DNA from: Demequina rhizosphaerae
GTDB lineage: Bacteria; Actinomycetota; Actinomycetes; Actinomycetales; Demequinaceae
Assembly (NCBI RefSeq): GCF_000971255.1
Contig: NZ_BBMC01000002.1
Location: forward strand, 558,001 to 622,000
Direction of reading: 5' to 3'
Length of the DNA stretch: 64,000 nt
Positions within the stretch are counted from its first letter, which is position 1; every line of letters begins with the position of its first letter. A program made the translations under genes and the position numbers. The notes beneath the pieces were generated by a model. The model saw only the letters and a list, made by a program, of their open reading frames with translations, searched no databases and was not told where the DNA came from. Below are positions 55,015 through 64,000 of the stretch, in pieces.

Positions 55015-55838
55015 CGGCTGCTCCTCGAAGTCAGCGATCGCATTTGAAGGCGCTCACGCGCGTTGCGACGAATCCAGCCGACTAGAGACCGCGCGTCTGT
55101 CGGAATGGCTGCAATCCCATGCACGGGAGCGGTCGGCTGGGCACCACGTGCGTGTGCGCGCTGGCGGGCAAGCTTTCCGTACCTGCCGCTCACAATTGCG
55201 TAGCGCAATGGAACCGGTCGAGCGGTACGGTAGTACACAACGACGTCATCAACCGCGCCGAACCGGTGCTCCTTCAGGCGCAGGAAGAGCGCGTAGTCCT
55301 GCGCACGGAGGCATGCCTCGTCATAGCCGCCAACCTCTTCCACCGCGCTCTTTCGCATTGCTGCCGCGCAATGAGCGATTGCCATCCGCCCGTCAGAGAT
55401 GCGATGGTCGATCGCCTTGTCATCAGTGGGCCAGCTGCCCCTGACAGGTCCGCCCCAAAGGCCGAACTCCGCTACCTGACCGCCGACGACACTTAGGCCC
55501 GGGTCTCCCTCCAACTTCCCGAGCTGGACGGCCAAACGGTATGGAAGGGCAATGTCATCCGCGTCCTGTACAAAAAGAACAGGGGCTCGAGCGATGCGTA
55601 TGGCTTGATTCCTGGCCGCACCGGAGCCGCCGGGTGTGGGAATTGAGATCAAACGGATCCTCGCGTCCGCAGTGTAGCTTTCTGCTATCTCTGCCGTACG
55701 ATCCTGAGAGCCGTCATCGACGATCACTAGTTCCCAGTCTGACATGGTCTGCGCGAGAATCGACTCAATTGCCTCCGATATCGTCTCTTCCGCGTTGTGC
55801 GCCGCCATTATTACTGTTGCCCGCGGGAGTCTGCTCAC
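55011..55838 (-). CDS. Glycosyltransferase family 2 protein
   Basis: 275 residues, GT-A fold: ATVIMAAHNAEETISEAIESILAQT, LVIVDDGSQDRTAEI, and the metal-binding DxD in FVQDADDIALPYRL. The C-terminal GGYDEACLRAQDYALFLRLK supplies the catalytic-base region (usually ED; here QD). It adds one sugar with inversion. Overlaps its neighbours by 4 bases on each side. Confidence 0.88.
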   Translation of the reverse strand: MSRLPRATVIMAAHNAEETISEAIESILAQTMSDWELVIVDDGSQDRTAEIAESYTADARIRLISIPTPGGSGAARNQAIRIARAPVLFVQDADDIALPYRLAVQLGKLEGDPGLSVVGGQVAEFGLWGGPVRGSWPTDDKAIDHRISDGRMAIAHCAAAMRKSAVEEVGGYDEACLRAQDYALFLRLKEHRFGAVDDVVVYYRTARPVPLRYAIVSGRYGKLARQRAHARGAQPTAPVHGIAAIPTDARSLVGWIRRNARERLQMRSLTSRSSR

Positions 55839-56386
55839 CGATCGCCTCCAGAATCGCGCCCCAAGATCCGAGCAGGATTGCCTACCGCGATACTCCCGGT
55901 CGGTACGTCCGCTACTACCACGGCGCCTGCGCCAATTACTGCGCTCCGTCCCACTGTGATCTCGCCAATCACAGATGCACCTGCACCAACTTCAACGCCG
56001 TCCTCCAATCGCGGCGATCCGCCGCCCGGTCTTGCATGCCCAATAGTGACGCCGTTCCTTAGGACCACGTTGCTCCCGATGACAGCATGGTCGTTTACCA
56101 CGAGCCCAAAGCCATGGTGGATTCGCAAACCCGGCCCAACGCTCGTTCGGGGTCGTAGCTCCATCTGAAGAACGAACTCAGAGAGAAACCGGTGGCAAGC
56201 CATAGCCGGCCAAGACCACCATCGGGGAGCGTCGAGATTCTGCATCTGCATCTGAGTGAGCCGAAAGCTCGTGAGCAATAGAAGAGTACGATACTCGCGC
56301 CGATTCGCGCGCCAATCAGCGGCAAGCGCGCCGCTCACGGGACGTCGTGCCGTCACGTTGCCACCAATCCGAGTATCCGTTGCCAC
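55835..56386 (-). CDS. Serine-acetyltransferase-like hexapeptide acyltransferase
   Basis: 183 residues. A helical N-terminal part is followed by left-handed beta-helix hexapeptides: IHHGFGLVVNDHAVIGSNVVLRNGVTIGH, VEVGAGASVIGEITVGRSAVIGAGAVV, GNPARI. The IHHGFGLVVND segment carries the catalytic His of the CysE group. Within this locus it probably O-acetylates a sugar of the repeat unit (WcaB/EpsC-like) rather than serine. Overlaps the upstream GT4 by 34 bases, the largest overlap in the locus, so a start further in is possible. Confidence 0.82.
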   Translation of the reverse strand: MATDTRIGGNVTARRPVSGALAADWRANRREYRTLLLLTSFRLTQMQMQNLDAPRWWSWPAMACHRFLSEFVLQMELRPRTSVGPGLRIHHGFGLVVNDHAVIGSNVVLRNGVTIGHARPGGGSPRLEDGVEVGAGASVIGEITVGRSAVIGAGAVVVADVPTGSIAVGNPARILGRDSGGDR

Positions 56387-57438
56387 GCCTCACCGTATGC
56401 GTGGATTGAATGCTCCGAGTCAAACCTCGCAACGGCGCCGCGGCTCAGCCGTGCCTGAAGCGCCCCGTCCGAGGCGACGGAGACCACAGCCTCGCGGAGG
56501 GCCTCCGTATCGCCCGGCCGGACGAGGAAGCCGTTGGTTCCCTCAACCACGAGGTCACGCAGACCCCCATTGTCGTAGGCGATGATCGGCAGGCCCATCG
56601 CCATCGCCTCAATAACCGCGAGCGGCTGCGCTTCCAGCGCATAGGTGCTTGGGAATACGAGCATCGATGAGTCGCGCAGCAGGCGATCACGATCGGCAGG
56701 GACAATTGGGCCAAGCACATCAACCGAGCGGACACCACGGTCCGCGAGCCAAGCCCTAATCTCATCGAGCTGGCCCGGCCAAGCGGGGGCACCCGCCATC
56801 GCAAAGCGCGCGTGTGGACTGATTGCCGCAACGGACTCGGCAACCTCGAGAAAGTCCTGGTAGCCCTTGTCCGGCAGGAGATTGCCGATGAAGACGCAGA
56901 GGTACCGTCGCTCATTGGACGAGAGTTGACGAGCTGCCGATGGCACGGCGTTCGGAACCACTACAACGTTTCGCGCACCTCCTCGCTCAGCATCCGAGCG
57001 AAGCGACTCTCCCAGAACGACAGTCGTGCTCGCCGTTCGCAGTACGTACGCAACAAGCGCACGATGCACCGGCGACGACTGCGACAGGGCCTCCCACCCG
57101 TTTGTGTGCAGGTAGGTGATCACCGGCACGCCTCGACGCCTCAGGATCCACGAAAGTGCCACGTCAACAAGGAAGGAGAACGTACGATTGGTGGCAAAGA
57201 AGACAGCAACATTGGGCCGGATTCTTCCAGTGCGCTGCCAGAGCCGACGAGCCAAGTTGAGCGCAGCACCAATCTTCCTGAACTCGAAATGACCCACTTG
57301 ACGCACATCGGAGGAGAAGCGTCTGTCCACGAGATCGACGTCATTGCCGGCCTCTTCGAGCACCCCGATAAGGCGCTCTGTCATCACGGTAGATCCGTGC
57401 ACCGGCGGAGGGACTTGCGAGATTACAGTGACTCTCAT
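56353..57438 (-). CDS. Glycosyltransferase family 4 protein
   Basis: 361 residues. TVISQVPPPVHGSTVMTERL is the GT4 acceptor loop; LCVFIGNLLPDKGYQDFLEV, VLGPIVPADRDRLLRDSSMLVFPS and EAQPLAVIEAMAMGLPIIAYDNGGLRDLV give the donor site with its E-x7-E motif. Typical capsule/EPS transferase, cytosolic. The start overlaps the WecG/TagA-type gene stop by 4 bases. Confidence 0.88.
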   Translation of the reverse strand: MRVTVISQVPPPVHGSTVMTERLIGVLEEAGNDVDLVDRRFSSDVRQVGHFEFRKIGAALNLARRLWQRTGRIRPNVAVFFATNRTFSFLVDVALSWILRRRGVPVITYLHTNGWEALSQSSPVHRALVAYVLRTASTTVVLGESLRSDAERGGARNVVVVPNAVPSAARQLSSNERRYLCVFIGNLLPDKGYQDFLEVAESVAAISPHARFAMAGAPAWPGQLDEIRAWLADRGVRSVDVLGPIVPADRDRLLRDSSMLVFPSTYALEAQPLAVIEAMAMGLPIIAYDNGGLRDLVVEGTNGFLVRPGDTEALREAVVSVASDGALQARLSRGAVARFDSEHSIHAYGEAWQRILGLVAT

Positions 57439-58223
57439 GCTGAAGAATCGCGATGTCGGACTACGGCCACGGCGAATTGCACGTTCCCAACCGCATATCG
57501 CTTCCAGAGCCGCCTAGGTTCGCGTGACAGCCGGAATACCCACTCGACGCCCCACCTGCTCATCCATCCGGGAGCTTCTTCAAGCGTTTCAGCAACGTAG
57601 TCAAACGCCGCACCGACGGCACAGGTCGGGATGTTCAGTGACTGCACCAGGCGTGCAGCTTCGAAATCCTGCTTTGGCGTACCGAGACCCACCCAGATGA
57701 TGTCGGGATCGGCTTGTTTGATCGCCAGGTCTACATCCTCGATTTCCGCGACGCTGAGCGCGCGAAATGGCGGACTAAATGCGCCGACCACTCGCGCGGC
57801 GGGAAATTTGCCCTCAACTTGCTCCTGGAGCCTCGCCAGCGTTCCAGGCGAACCGCCAAGGAAATAGTGCCGAATGCCAACAGCCTGTCCCGCGTCCAAG
57901 ACCTGGCGGAAGAAGTCAGGCCCTCGCACCTGACGAACTGGTGATTTCGAGCCGCGCGCAGTCGCTCGGTGCGCGACTTCCACAGACTTCCCGTCAGCGA
58001 AGACTATCGCGTCTCGGGCGTTGAAGACTCCTGCAAGCTCGGCGTCTTGGCTAGCAAGCGCAACCGAGTACGCATTTGCAAGATGAACATGCGGGGCTCG
58101 AGACAATCCCGAAACCTCCGTGGCCTGCAATAGGATTGAGACTGCCTCTCTTGGCGTGACTGCACAAAAAGAGACACCGCCTACATCTTGGCGCTGAATC
58201 CCATGAATTCTCAATTTAACCAT
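57435..58223 (-). CDS. WecG/TagA/CpsF family glycosyltransferase
   Basis: 262 residues from the ATG at 58223; a GTG at 58307 would add 28 unrelated residues. Family blocks: VGGVSFCAVTPREAVSILLQ, VHLANAYSVALASQD, ADGKSVEVAHRATA, VRGPDFF, and DIIWVGLGTPKQDFEA. These enzymes use UDP-linked sugars such as UDP-ManNAc to add the second residue to undecaprenyl-PP-sugar. First gene of the six-gene overlapping glycosyltransferase run. Confidence 0.85.
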   Translation of the reverse strand: MVKLRIHGIQRQDVGGVSFCAVTPREAVSILLQATEVSGLSRAPHVHLANAYSVALASQDAELAGVFNARDAIVFADGKSVEVAHRATARGSKSPVRQVRGPDFFRQVLDAGQAVGIRHYFLGGSPGTLARLQEQVEGKFPAARVVGAFSPPFRALSVAEIEDVDLAIKQADPDIIWVGLGTPKQDFEAARLVQSLNIPTCAVGAAFDYVAETLEEAPGWMSRWGVEWVFRLSREPRRLWKRYAVGNVQFAVAVVRHRDSSA

Positions 58224-58917
58224 CCGGATCTTTTGTTTTGCAGCTGGACGGGACAAGCTAGCGGCGCGATTGCGAATCTCGCGGAGTTCATAAGACGCCC
58301 AGTTCACTGCTGCGAGTGGCTGCCCGCCACGCGGCGAGAGCGCGTCGCGCGCCCTGCACGCATTGGGCGGAGCAAGCAGGCCGACCCATGCGAAGAACCT
58401 GGGTGTAGGAGGCGAAACTCGGCCTCCGGCGATCGTTCATACCACGCCGACCTCGGCAGCAATTCGACATTGGCAGAATCAGCGACTACCCAACACATGC
58501 CGCATTCAGCGATCTACCCGACCAACGCAAGCCCCCGCGATACCAAGACAATTCCAACCGGTTCACTCCCCCAGAACTCGCTGCGCCGGATTATGTCGTG
58601 CCACAGTATACCTGCTCCCCGAGTCGTTCACGCGAGGAATCAAAAGCAGACGGGCCAATCTCATTCGAGCCCGGCCTACCTGCGCGGATGGTGTAGAAGC
58701 CGGATCGGCCGTGGACTTCGTGATTGAAGTCTCGAGGGTCGGAGGCCGCGGCGCGCGGAGGCGCAGCATCCGGCAACGCTTACGTGCACCGTTCTTGGAT
58801 CCAACGAAGTGCACAAGACTTCACCGACCGAGGACGGGTGAAGATGCGCGCAGCTAGGTGCGCCAGGCCGTGCTTCCCGGTGAGCCAGTTCCGCGACTAC
58901 CTCTGGGGGACGCGCTG
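58224..58917. other. 694-base gap without recognisable genes
   Basis: Short open frames on both strands lack ribosome-binding sites and family features. It separates the lower-GC glycosyltransferase run from the gmd remnant and may be debris of lost genes. No tRNA, repeat or operator was recognised. Confidence 0.4.
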
Positions 58918-59881
58918 ATGGCGAAGAAGGCCCTCATCACGGGCGCCACGGCTATCACCGGTATCACGAGCCCGGATCACTCGTACCTGAACCACCTGCT
59001 GGGGGTCAAGAGCGACGAGAAGCATGGCCTCATCCGCCGTGCTGCGACCATCAACACGCAGCGGATCTTCCACCTCTACGTGGACCCCCACAACCCCGAG
59101 GCGAGATACTTGCTCCACTACGGCGACCTGTCCGGCGGCACTCGCCTTGCCACGCTGCGCGCGGAGCCAACCCGACGGGGTCTACAACCTCGCCGCACAG
59201 TCGCACTTGCGCTTGAAGTACGACGAGCCGTAGCACACTGGCGACACTACCGGCGTGGGCTCGATGCGCATGCTCAAGGCCGTCCGCCGCGCAGGGCTCG
59301 ACACCAACTTCCACCAGGCCTCGTCCTCGTCGATGTTCAGTGCAACCCGGCCGCCGCAGAATGAGGATGCGCTGTTCTACCCGCACTCCGCCTACGGCGC
59401 AGCGAAGCTCCACGCCTACTGGATCACTAGGAACTACCGCAAGGCGTACGACCTGTTCGCCGTCAACGGCATCCTGTTCAACCACCAGCCCCCGCGCCAC
59501 GGCGATACCTTCTTCACCCGAAAGATCGCCCGTGTCGCGACCCGCTTCATCGGCGGCCTGCGGGACGACCTCTGACTGGATATTCGTACCTCCAGCCATT
59601 ACTCGGGGTACGCCGCCGACCACGTCGAGGGCATCTGGCGCATGCTCCAGGCCGACGAGCCCGACGCCTTCGCCTTCGCGTACCGCTCCAGCTCCAGCAT
59701 CACCGTGCGCGACTTACTCGACGAGACCTTCACCCACCTGGGCCTCGACTGGGAAGACCACGTCGCGTTAGACGAGCGCTACGTGCGCCCCGCCGTATTT
59801 GACGCCGACGTCGAAGCCATCACGCACGAGGGCCCGCCGTGGATCGACTCGGTCTCGCTCCCCTCGTGGGGCAAGAAGTGA
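58918..59881 (+). pseudogene. gmd: GDP-mannose 4,6-dehydratase, decayed
   Basis: ATG at 58918 opens a Gmd-like sequence (KKALITGATAITGITSPDHS, IRRAATINTQRIFHLYVDPH, LHYGDLSGGTRLATL). The frame shifts near 59165 (continuing VYNLAAQSHLRLKYDEP, stop, HTGDTTGVGSMRML), runs through QASSSSMF, YGAAKLHAYWITRNYRKAY and FAVNGILFNH, stops again at 59574 and ends in a third stretch (VEGIWRMLQADEP, GLDWEDHVALDERYVRPA) at 59881. The glycine-rich NAD loop is also garbled (extra residues in GITGQDGSY). At least two frameshifts and two stops, so no active GDP-4-keto-6-deoxymannose synthesis from this copy. Confidence 0.88.
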
Positions 59882-60810
59882 CCTCGCAGGTCGCTGCAGA
59901 CGGCGTCGAGTTCACCCCGGCGCCGCTGGACCGTGACGCGACGTTCTACGTCGCGGGCCACCGCGGCCTTGTCGGCAGCGCCATCGTGCGCCGCCTCGAG
60001 AGCGCCGGCTTCACCAACATCGTGGGCCGCGCCTCGTCCGAGCTCGACCTCAAGGACCGCGACGCGACCTTCGCGTTCTTCGCCGAGACCAAGCCCCGCT
60101 ACGTGGTGCTCGCCGCGGCCAAGGTCGGCGGCATCCTCGCGAACAACACCTATCCGGTCGACTTCCTGTCCGACAACATCCGCATCCAGACCAACGTCAT
60201 CGACGCCGCCATCGCGCACGACGTCGAGCGGCTGCTGTTCCTGGGCTCGTCGTGCATCTACCCCAAGTTCGCGCCGCAGCCCATCCCCGAGGACAGCCTT
60301 CTCACCGGCCACCTCGAGCCCACCAACGACGCGTACGCGATCGCGAAGATCGCCGGCATCCTCCACATCCAGGCAGCCCGCCGCCAGTACGGCAAGGCCT
60401 GGATCTCCGCGATGCCGACGAACCTGTACGGCCCGAACGACAACTTCTCCCCCAAGGGAAGCCACGTCCTGCCGGCGCTGATCCGCCGCTACGACGAGGC
60501 CGCCAAGTCGGGTGCGGAGTCCGTCACCAACTGGGGCACGGGCTCGCCGCGCCGCGAGTTCCTGCACTCCGACGACATGGCCGACGCGTGCCTGCACCTG
60601 CTCGAGCACTACGACGGACCCACCCAGGTCAATGTCGGCACGGGCACCGACGTCACCATCAAGGAGATCGCCGAGACCATCGCCGGACCCACGCCTGGTA
60701 CCGCGGCAACGCCGCACACCTGCGTGGACAGTTGCGGCAGCCGCCGAGACCGACGCGAAGAGACGAGCGGAGAACCGGTTCGGTGCAGCCGCTCCCCTCT
60801 GGAGGACTAG
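59878..60810 (+). pseudogene. fcl: GDP-L-fucose synthase with disrupted C-terminus
   Basis: GTG at 59878 overlaps the gmd stop. About 265 residues match Fcl/WcaG well: [41 protein letters not shown], the catalytic YAIAK and the [18 protein letters not shown] segment. After [10 protein letters not shown] (~60,690) the last ~40 residues are unrelated Arg/Ser/Cys-rich sequence, while the normal DTTKPDGTPRKLLD end is missing. With gmd broken, the enzyme would also lack its substrate. It overlaps the convergent surface-protein gene by 4 bases. A partly folded protein may still be made. Confidence 0.72.
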
Positions 60811-61313
60811 TTGGCCGCGGCGCGGCGTCGCGCAGCCACGAACACGGTGACGGCACCCGCGACGAGCAGCACGCCGGCACCCGCCGCGAGACCGGCGTTC
60901 TCGAAGCCCGTACCCGAGAGCTCGCCCGAGTCCGAAGCCACGTCGGCCGCGACGACGTCGACCGCAGCTGTGTCAACCGCGGTGCCGTCGATGATTCCGG
61001 TGATGCCGATAGTGCCGGTCACCGCAGGGGCAGTCACCGTGAAGCTGGCCTCGTTGGCCGTGATGGTCTTCTCGGCCGACGTCACGGTGCCCGCGATCTC
61101 CGCGTCGCCACCGGAGAACGTGGTCTGGAGCTGAGCCATCGAGTCGTTCGGGCCCTCGATCGTACACGTGAACGTCGAGTTCACCGGAGTCTGCGTTGTA
61201 GAGCACGTGAGCGAGTCGGCGGCGTCGGGGTAGGTGTCGGCGGCGAAGGCCGCGGACGGCGCGAGGACCGCCGCGCCAGCCAGCGCAACAGTCGCGATCG
61301 TGCGTGCAATCAT
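60807..61313 (-). CDS. Sortase-anchored surface protein candidate
   Basis: 168 residues from the ATG at 61313 (GGGAGG upstream). A signal peptide ends at AAFA (~residue 25), followed by a Thr/Val-rich beta domain with two Cys. The C-terminus has LSGTG (LPXTG-like, close to the LAXTG used by class E sortases), a membrane helix ([22 protein letters not shown]) and RRRAAAN. This is the classical cell-wall sorting signal order. It lies 54 bases after the DUF4012 gene and is probably co-transcribed. No adhesion motif recognised. Confidence 0.78.
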   Translation of the reverse strand: MIARTIATVALAGAAVLAPSAAFAADTYPDAADSLTCSTTQTPVNSTFTCTIEGPNDSMAQLQTTFSGGDAEIAGTVTSAEKTITANEASFTVTAPAVTGTIGITGIIDGTAVDTAAVDVVAADVASDSGELSGTGFENAGLAAGAGVLLVAGAVTVFVAARRRAAAN

Positions 61314-61367
61314 TGATGCCTCCCAGCACAAGGCGCCCTCAGCAGCGCCCGAAGATTCCTCAGAATG

Positions 61368-63161
61368 TTAACAGCCGTCGAGTAGATCGTCAGACCTCGT
61401 GCTGTAAACATTAGGTTTCGGTCCAGGGGTGATGTCGACGTCGAGTCCCCGCAATCCGGACACATTGGCCACAACTTCGAAGACGAGGCTCGTGCTCTCG
61501 CCCGGCAGAAGCGACACTCGAGCCGACGCGACCGATCTCCCCGCGAGCGTCTCCGGATTGACTCCCGATGGCTCGCCATCCCGCTCGAGGGCGATCACGC
61601 CGGTGCCTGCTGCAGGGAAGAGTCTGACGTTGGCGTGGAACTCGCCGTCCGGGTAGTTCGCTGCACCCGTCGCCACGTACTCCGGCAGCTTGTCGACGTC
61701 GCCCTCGAAGGTGTGAGCGAGCGTCACCGTCACTGTCTGACCACCGACGCTGCCGTTGGTGCACAGGTGATCGACCACATCGGTGTGAACGTCGACGTAG
61801 TACCCGATCTTGGCGCCCGAACCGTCGTTGACGAACACCCCCAAGGCCGATTCGTCCTCGAGGAACGCCCCACCGACCACCGTGCTGGACAGAAGCTGCT
61901 GTTCCTCGGCATCGGCGGACCAGGCCATGAATCGCGCCTCGTCGATCGCACGCTCGATTCCGCTCACCGCACTTGCGTCCCCACCTACAAGGCGGCCGAA
62001 TAGCTCGGCCGACGCGCGAACGAAGAAGGCGTCCTGGTCGCGAGGGTCGGGGTGCTCCAGGTACGAGTCGCGGAGCATGACCTCGGCGAGATTGTCACCG
62101 GTGATGGAGAACGGGCCCACCTCGGTCGCGGGGGCGCCCGCAAGCATGTAGCCGAGCGCCACCGGGTCGATCGAGAGCACGCCGTCCGGAGTCTCGCCGA
62201 ACTCCGCCGCCCAGAACTCGCTCATCAGCTGTGCGGATCGGGGGTACTCCGGCGTGAAGTTGACGTTCTGCGGATAGACCTCCATGCGTCGCCCGAAGAT
62301 GCGGAGCTCGTCCTCGGTGAGCGTGACGGGACCCGTGCGGTCGATCATGGAGTTCGCGGTCGCGTACCGCTCCAGCGAGATCACGCCGCCGTCCACGCTC
62401 ACCTCGAGCACAGCGCCCGGGATCCCTCCGGTGGTCCTGGGCTCCGCGTTGTTCTGCACCATCACGAGGTAGGTCCTTGCCTCCTCGCCGCCGAGCATTG
62501 TCGGGAGCACCTCGGCCGCGGCGTGCGCGCCGTTCACCACCTCGCGTACCTCGGCGAGCTGATCGGTCAGCTCGAGGAACGGATCGCGCACCGTGGAGAT
62601 AGTGCCGTCGAGGTCCGTCCCGTCGAGGCTGTCGACCTCAGTGGCGAGCACCGCGGCGGCCTCGGCAAGGGTGGGTCGATAGGGCTCGAGGAGGTACGGA
62701 TCTATGCGACCGTCGACGAACTCGGGGGCCGCCAACGCGGAGAGGTCGCCCATGGAGGCGAGCGGGCTCAGCGCTCCCTCCGCGACCGCGTCGACGGCCG
62801 CGCCGGCCTGCTGAAGCGGAACCGCCTGGTCCGCCACCCACGGCAGATGCGTGGCCAGCCACCACTGCGGCCCGTCCGTCGCCGCCGCGAAGGCTCGCGC
62901 GGCGGTCTCGAGCGCCGCGGCCTCGGCGACGAGCGTGTCCGCGTCGCGCTCGCCGATCGCCGATTGCACGGCCGCCGCGTGCGCGGCGAGGTCGTCCTTG
63001 GACCGCAGCAGCTGATAGCCGTCCCACGTGAGGGCGACAGCCGCGACGGCGAGCGCCACCACCGGTACGGCGACAAGCCAGCCCCAGAGGCGGCGGGGCT
63101 GGCGCGATGACGAGTGTCGTTGGGGTGCCACCGCGCTAGTGTGCCATCGAGCGCGCCACAC
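61368..63161 (-). CDS. DUF4012 membrane-anchored protein
   Basis: 597 residues. One N-terminal helix (~25-45) and a large extracytoplasmic part. Typical DUF4012 blocks are LVMVQNNAEPRTTGGIPGAVLEV, DRTGPVTLTEDEL, the PQNVNFTPEYPRSAQLMSEFW segment and GVLSIDPVALGYMLAG. Known: such proteins are common in actinobacterial and firmicute cell-surface polysaccharide loci; biochemical role not established. GTG starts at 63161 or 63131 are both possible. It is downstream of the initiating sugar transferase with a 12-base gap. Confidence 0.85.
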   Translation of the reverse strand: MWRARWHTSAVAPQRHSSSRQPRRLWGWLVAVPVVALAVAAVALTWDGYQLLRSKDDLAAHAAAVQSAIGERDADTLVAEAAALETAARAFAAATDGPQWWLATHLPWVADQAVPLQQAGAAVDAVAEGALSPLASMGDLSALAAPEFVDGRIDPYLLEPYRPTLAEAAAVLATEVDSLDGTDLDGTISTVRDPFLELTDQLAEVREVVNGAHAAAEVLPTMLGGEEARTYLVMVQNNAEPRTTGGIPGAVLEVSVDGGVISLERYATANSMIDRTGPVTLTEDELRIFGRRMEVYPQNVNFTPEYPRSAQLMSEFWAAEFGETPDGVLSIDPVALGYMLAGAPATEVGPFSITGDNLAEVMLRDSYLEHPDPRDQDAFFVRASAELFGRLVGGDASAVSGIERAIDEARFMAWSADAEEQQLLSSTVVGGAFLEDESALGVFVNDGSGAKIGYYVDVHTDVVDHLCTNGSVGGQTVTVTLAHTFEGDVDKLPEYVATGAANYPDGEFHANVRLFPAAGTGVIALERDGEPSGVNPETLAGRSVASARVSLLPGESTSLVFEVVANVSGLRGLDVDITPGPKPNVYSTRSDDLLDGC

Positions 63162-63173
63162 TCGACTGCACTG

Positions 63174-64000
63174 TCAGTAGGCGCCGCGCCCGAACAGGAT
63201 TGCGCCGACCGTGCGGAGCACGATGATGGCGTCACCGGCGAGGCTCCAGTTCTCGGTGTAATAGAGGTCGAGGCGGACGCTCTCGTCCCAGGACAGGTCG
63301 CTGCGGCCGCTCACCTGCCACAGCCCGGTGATGCCCGGCTTCACCAACTGGCGACGCGCGACGCGCGCGTCGTCCCACTGGTCGACCTCGGACCGGAGCG
63401 GCGGGCGCGGGCCGACGATGGACATGTCGCCCTTGAGCACGTTGATGAGCTGCGGCACCTCATCGATGCTGAAGCGCCGCATTAACCGGCCGATCGACGT
63501 GACGCGCGGGTCGTCCTTCATCTTGAACAGCACCTCGTTGCCCTCGGCGCGCTGGCGCTCGCGTAGCCCCTCGAGCCGCTGTTCCGCATCGACGTACATG
63601 GAGCGGAACTTCAGCATCGCGAACGGCTCGTGGTCGCGACCGATGCGTTCCTGGCGGAAGAACACCGGGCCCGGGCTGGTGATCTTGATGAGCGCGGCCA
63701 CCACCAGCATGGGAAGCGCGCCAAGCGCGAGTAGCGTGAGAGCGGCCAGGCGGTCACCGATCTCCTTGAGGTAATATTTGCCACCCTCGAAGCGGGGGAT
63801 GTCCACGTGAAGAAGCGGTAGACCCTCGACCGGACTCATCGACACCCTCGGGCCTGCGACGTCGACCATCGCGGGTGCGACGATGAGACCGATGTCGGTG
63901 CCCTCCAGCTCCCACCCGAGCTGACGCGACTCCCTCAGCGACATCGCATCGGTGCCCGAGAGCAGCACGTACTCAACGTCGTCCCGTTTGGCGACCTCCG
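63174..64000 (-). CDS. Undecaprenyl-phosphate sugar phosphotransferase (partial)
   Basis: Polyprenol-phosphate hexose-1-phosphate transferase (WbaP/ExoY/CpsE group) that starts the repeat unit. The window holds the C-terminal ~275 residues; the frame stays open to the edge, so the N-terminal multi-helix part lies outside. The catalytic domain shows the re-entrant helix (AALTLLALGALPMLVVAALI), SPGPVFFRQERIG, FAMLKFRSM, SIDEVPQLINVLKGDMSIVGPRP and KPGITGLWQVSGRS. The invariant Asp-Glu pair is in SIDEVPQ. Confidence 0.93.
   Translation of the reverse strand, partial: EVAKRDDVEYVLLSGTDAMSLRESRQLGWELEGTDIGLIVAPAMVDVAGPRVSMSPVEGLPLLHVDIPRFEGGKYYLKEIGDRLAALTLLALGALPMLVVAALIKITSPGPVFFRQERIGRDHEPFAMLKFRSMYVDAEQRLEGLRERQRAEGNEVLFKMKDDPRVTSIGRLMRRFSIDEVPQLINVLKGDMSIVGPRPPLRSEVDQWDDARVARRQLVKPGITGLWQVSGRSDLSWDESVRLDLYYTENWSLAGDAIIVLRTVGAILFGRGAY

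Noticed and set aside
59839..59877. Upstream ATG for the fcl-like gene
   Set aside because: It lies inside the gmd C-terminal remnant; the GTG at 59,878 overlapping the stop is the natural coupled start.

Overview
The window is about 64 kb of high-GC DNA with frequent GTG starts, stop/start overlaps and an actinobacterial gene set: Lsr2, the tilS-hpt-ftsH-folE-folP-folBK-DUF3180 order, YdbS/YdbT-type PH proteins, a DUF2520 protein upstream of panC-panD, and the MetX/MetY route. I infer an actinomycete, probably Micrococcales (Demequina/Cellulomonas-like). No rRNA or tRNA gene was seen, so this rests on gene content alone.

Bases 1-38,000 look like core chromosome. On the minus strand are phosphoglycerate mutase (cut by the window edge), a lactonase coupled to Lsr2, lysS and nadC. 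A plus-strand sulfur-stress unit follows: a CstR-like repressor and a CoA-disulfide reductase/rhodanese fusion, each behind an ATACCCC-N3-GGGGTAT operator. After an O-acyltransferase comes a long minus-strand run: nadB, panD, panC, DUF2520, two PH proteins, DUF3180, folBK, folP, folE, ftsH, hpt, tilS, dacB. Between ftsH and hpt sits a DUF559 nuclease-like gene framed by 68-bp inverted repeats. Next are ppa, an NlpC/P60 peptidase with a three-copy GTCACA box, an SGNH hydrolase, two homoserine O-acetyltransferase genes, and metY behind a probable leaderless 7-codon peptide.

From about 34 kb the content turns to cell surface functions. Two PqqD-like proteins, two small Tat-exported proteins, a nucleotidyltransferase and a fusion of a catalytically dead LMW-PTP domain to an HprK-like kinase lead into a Wzz/BY-kinase. 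From 41.7 to 58.3 kb there is an exopolysaccharide locus of visibly lower GC: pyruvyltransferase, nitroreductase-like protein, Wzx, Wzy, acyltransferases, glycosyltransferases, plus broken IS3 and IS30 elements. The last part holds decayed GDP-fucose genes (gmd, fcl), a sortase-type surface protein, a DUF4012 protein and the polyprenyl-phosphate sugar transferase that would start the repeat unit.

The strongest unexplained signal is a 10-mer, GGACGATGCG, found 28 times (both strands) between 979 and 38,247, inside and between genes, and not seen in the polysaccharide locus or in the 5-9.9 kb insertion. It behaves like a genome signature word. Other notable items are the inverted-repeat-framed nuclease gene, the leaderless Cys/Met leader peptide before metY, and the pseudophosphatase-kinase fusion.
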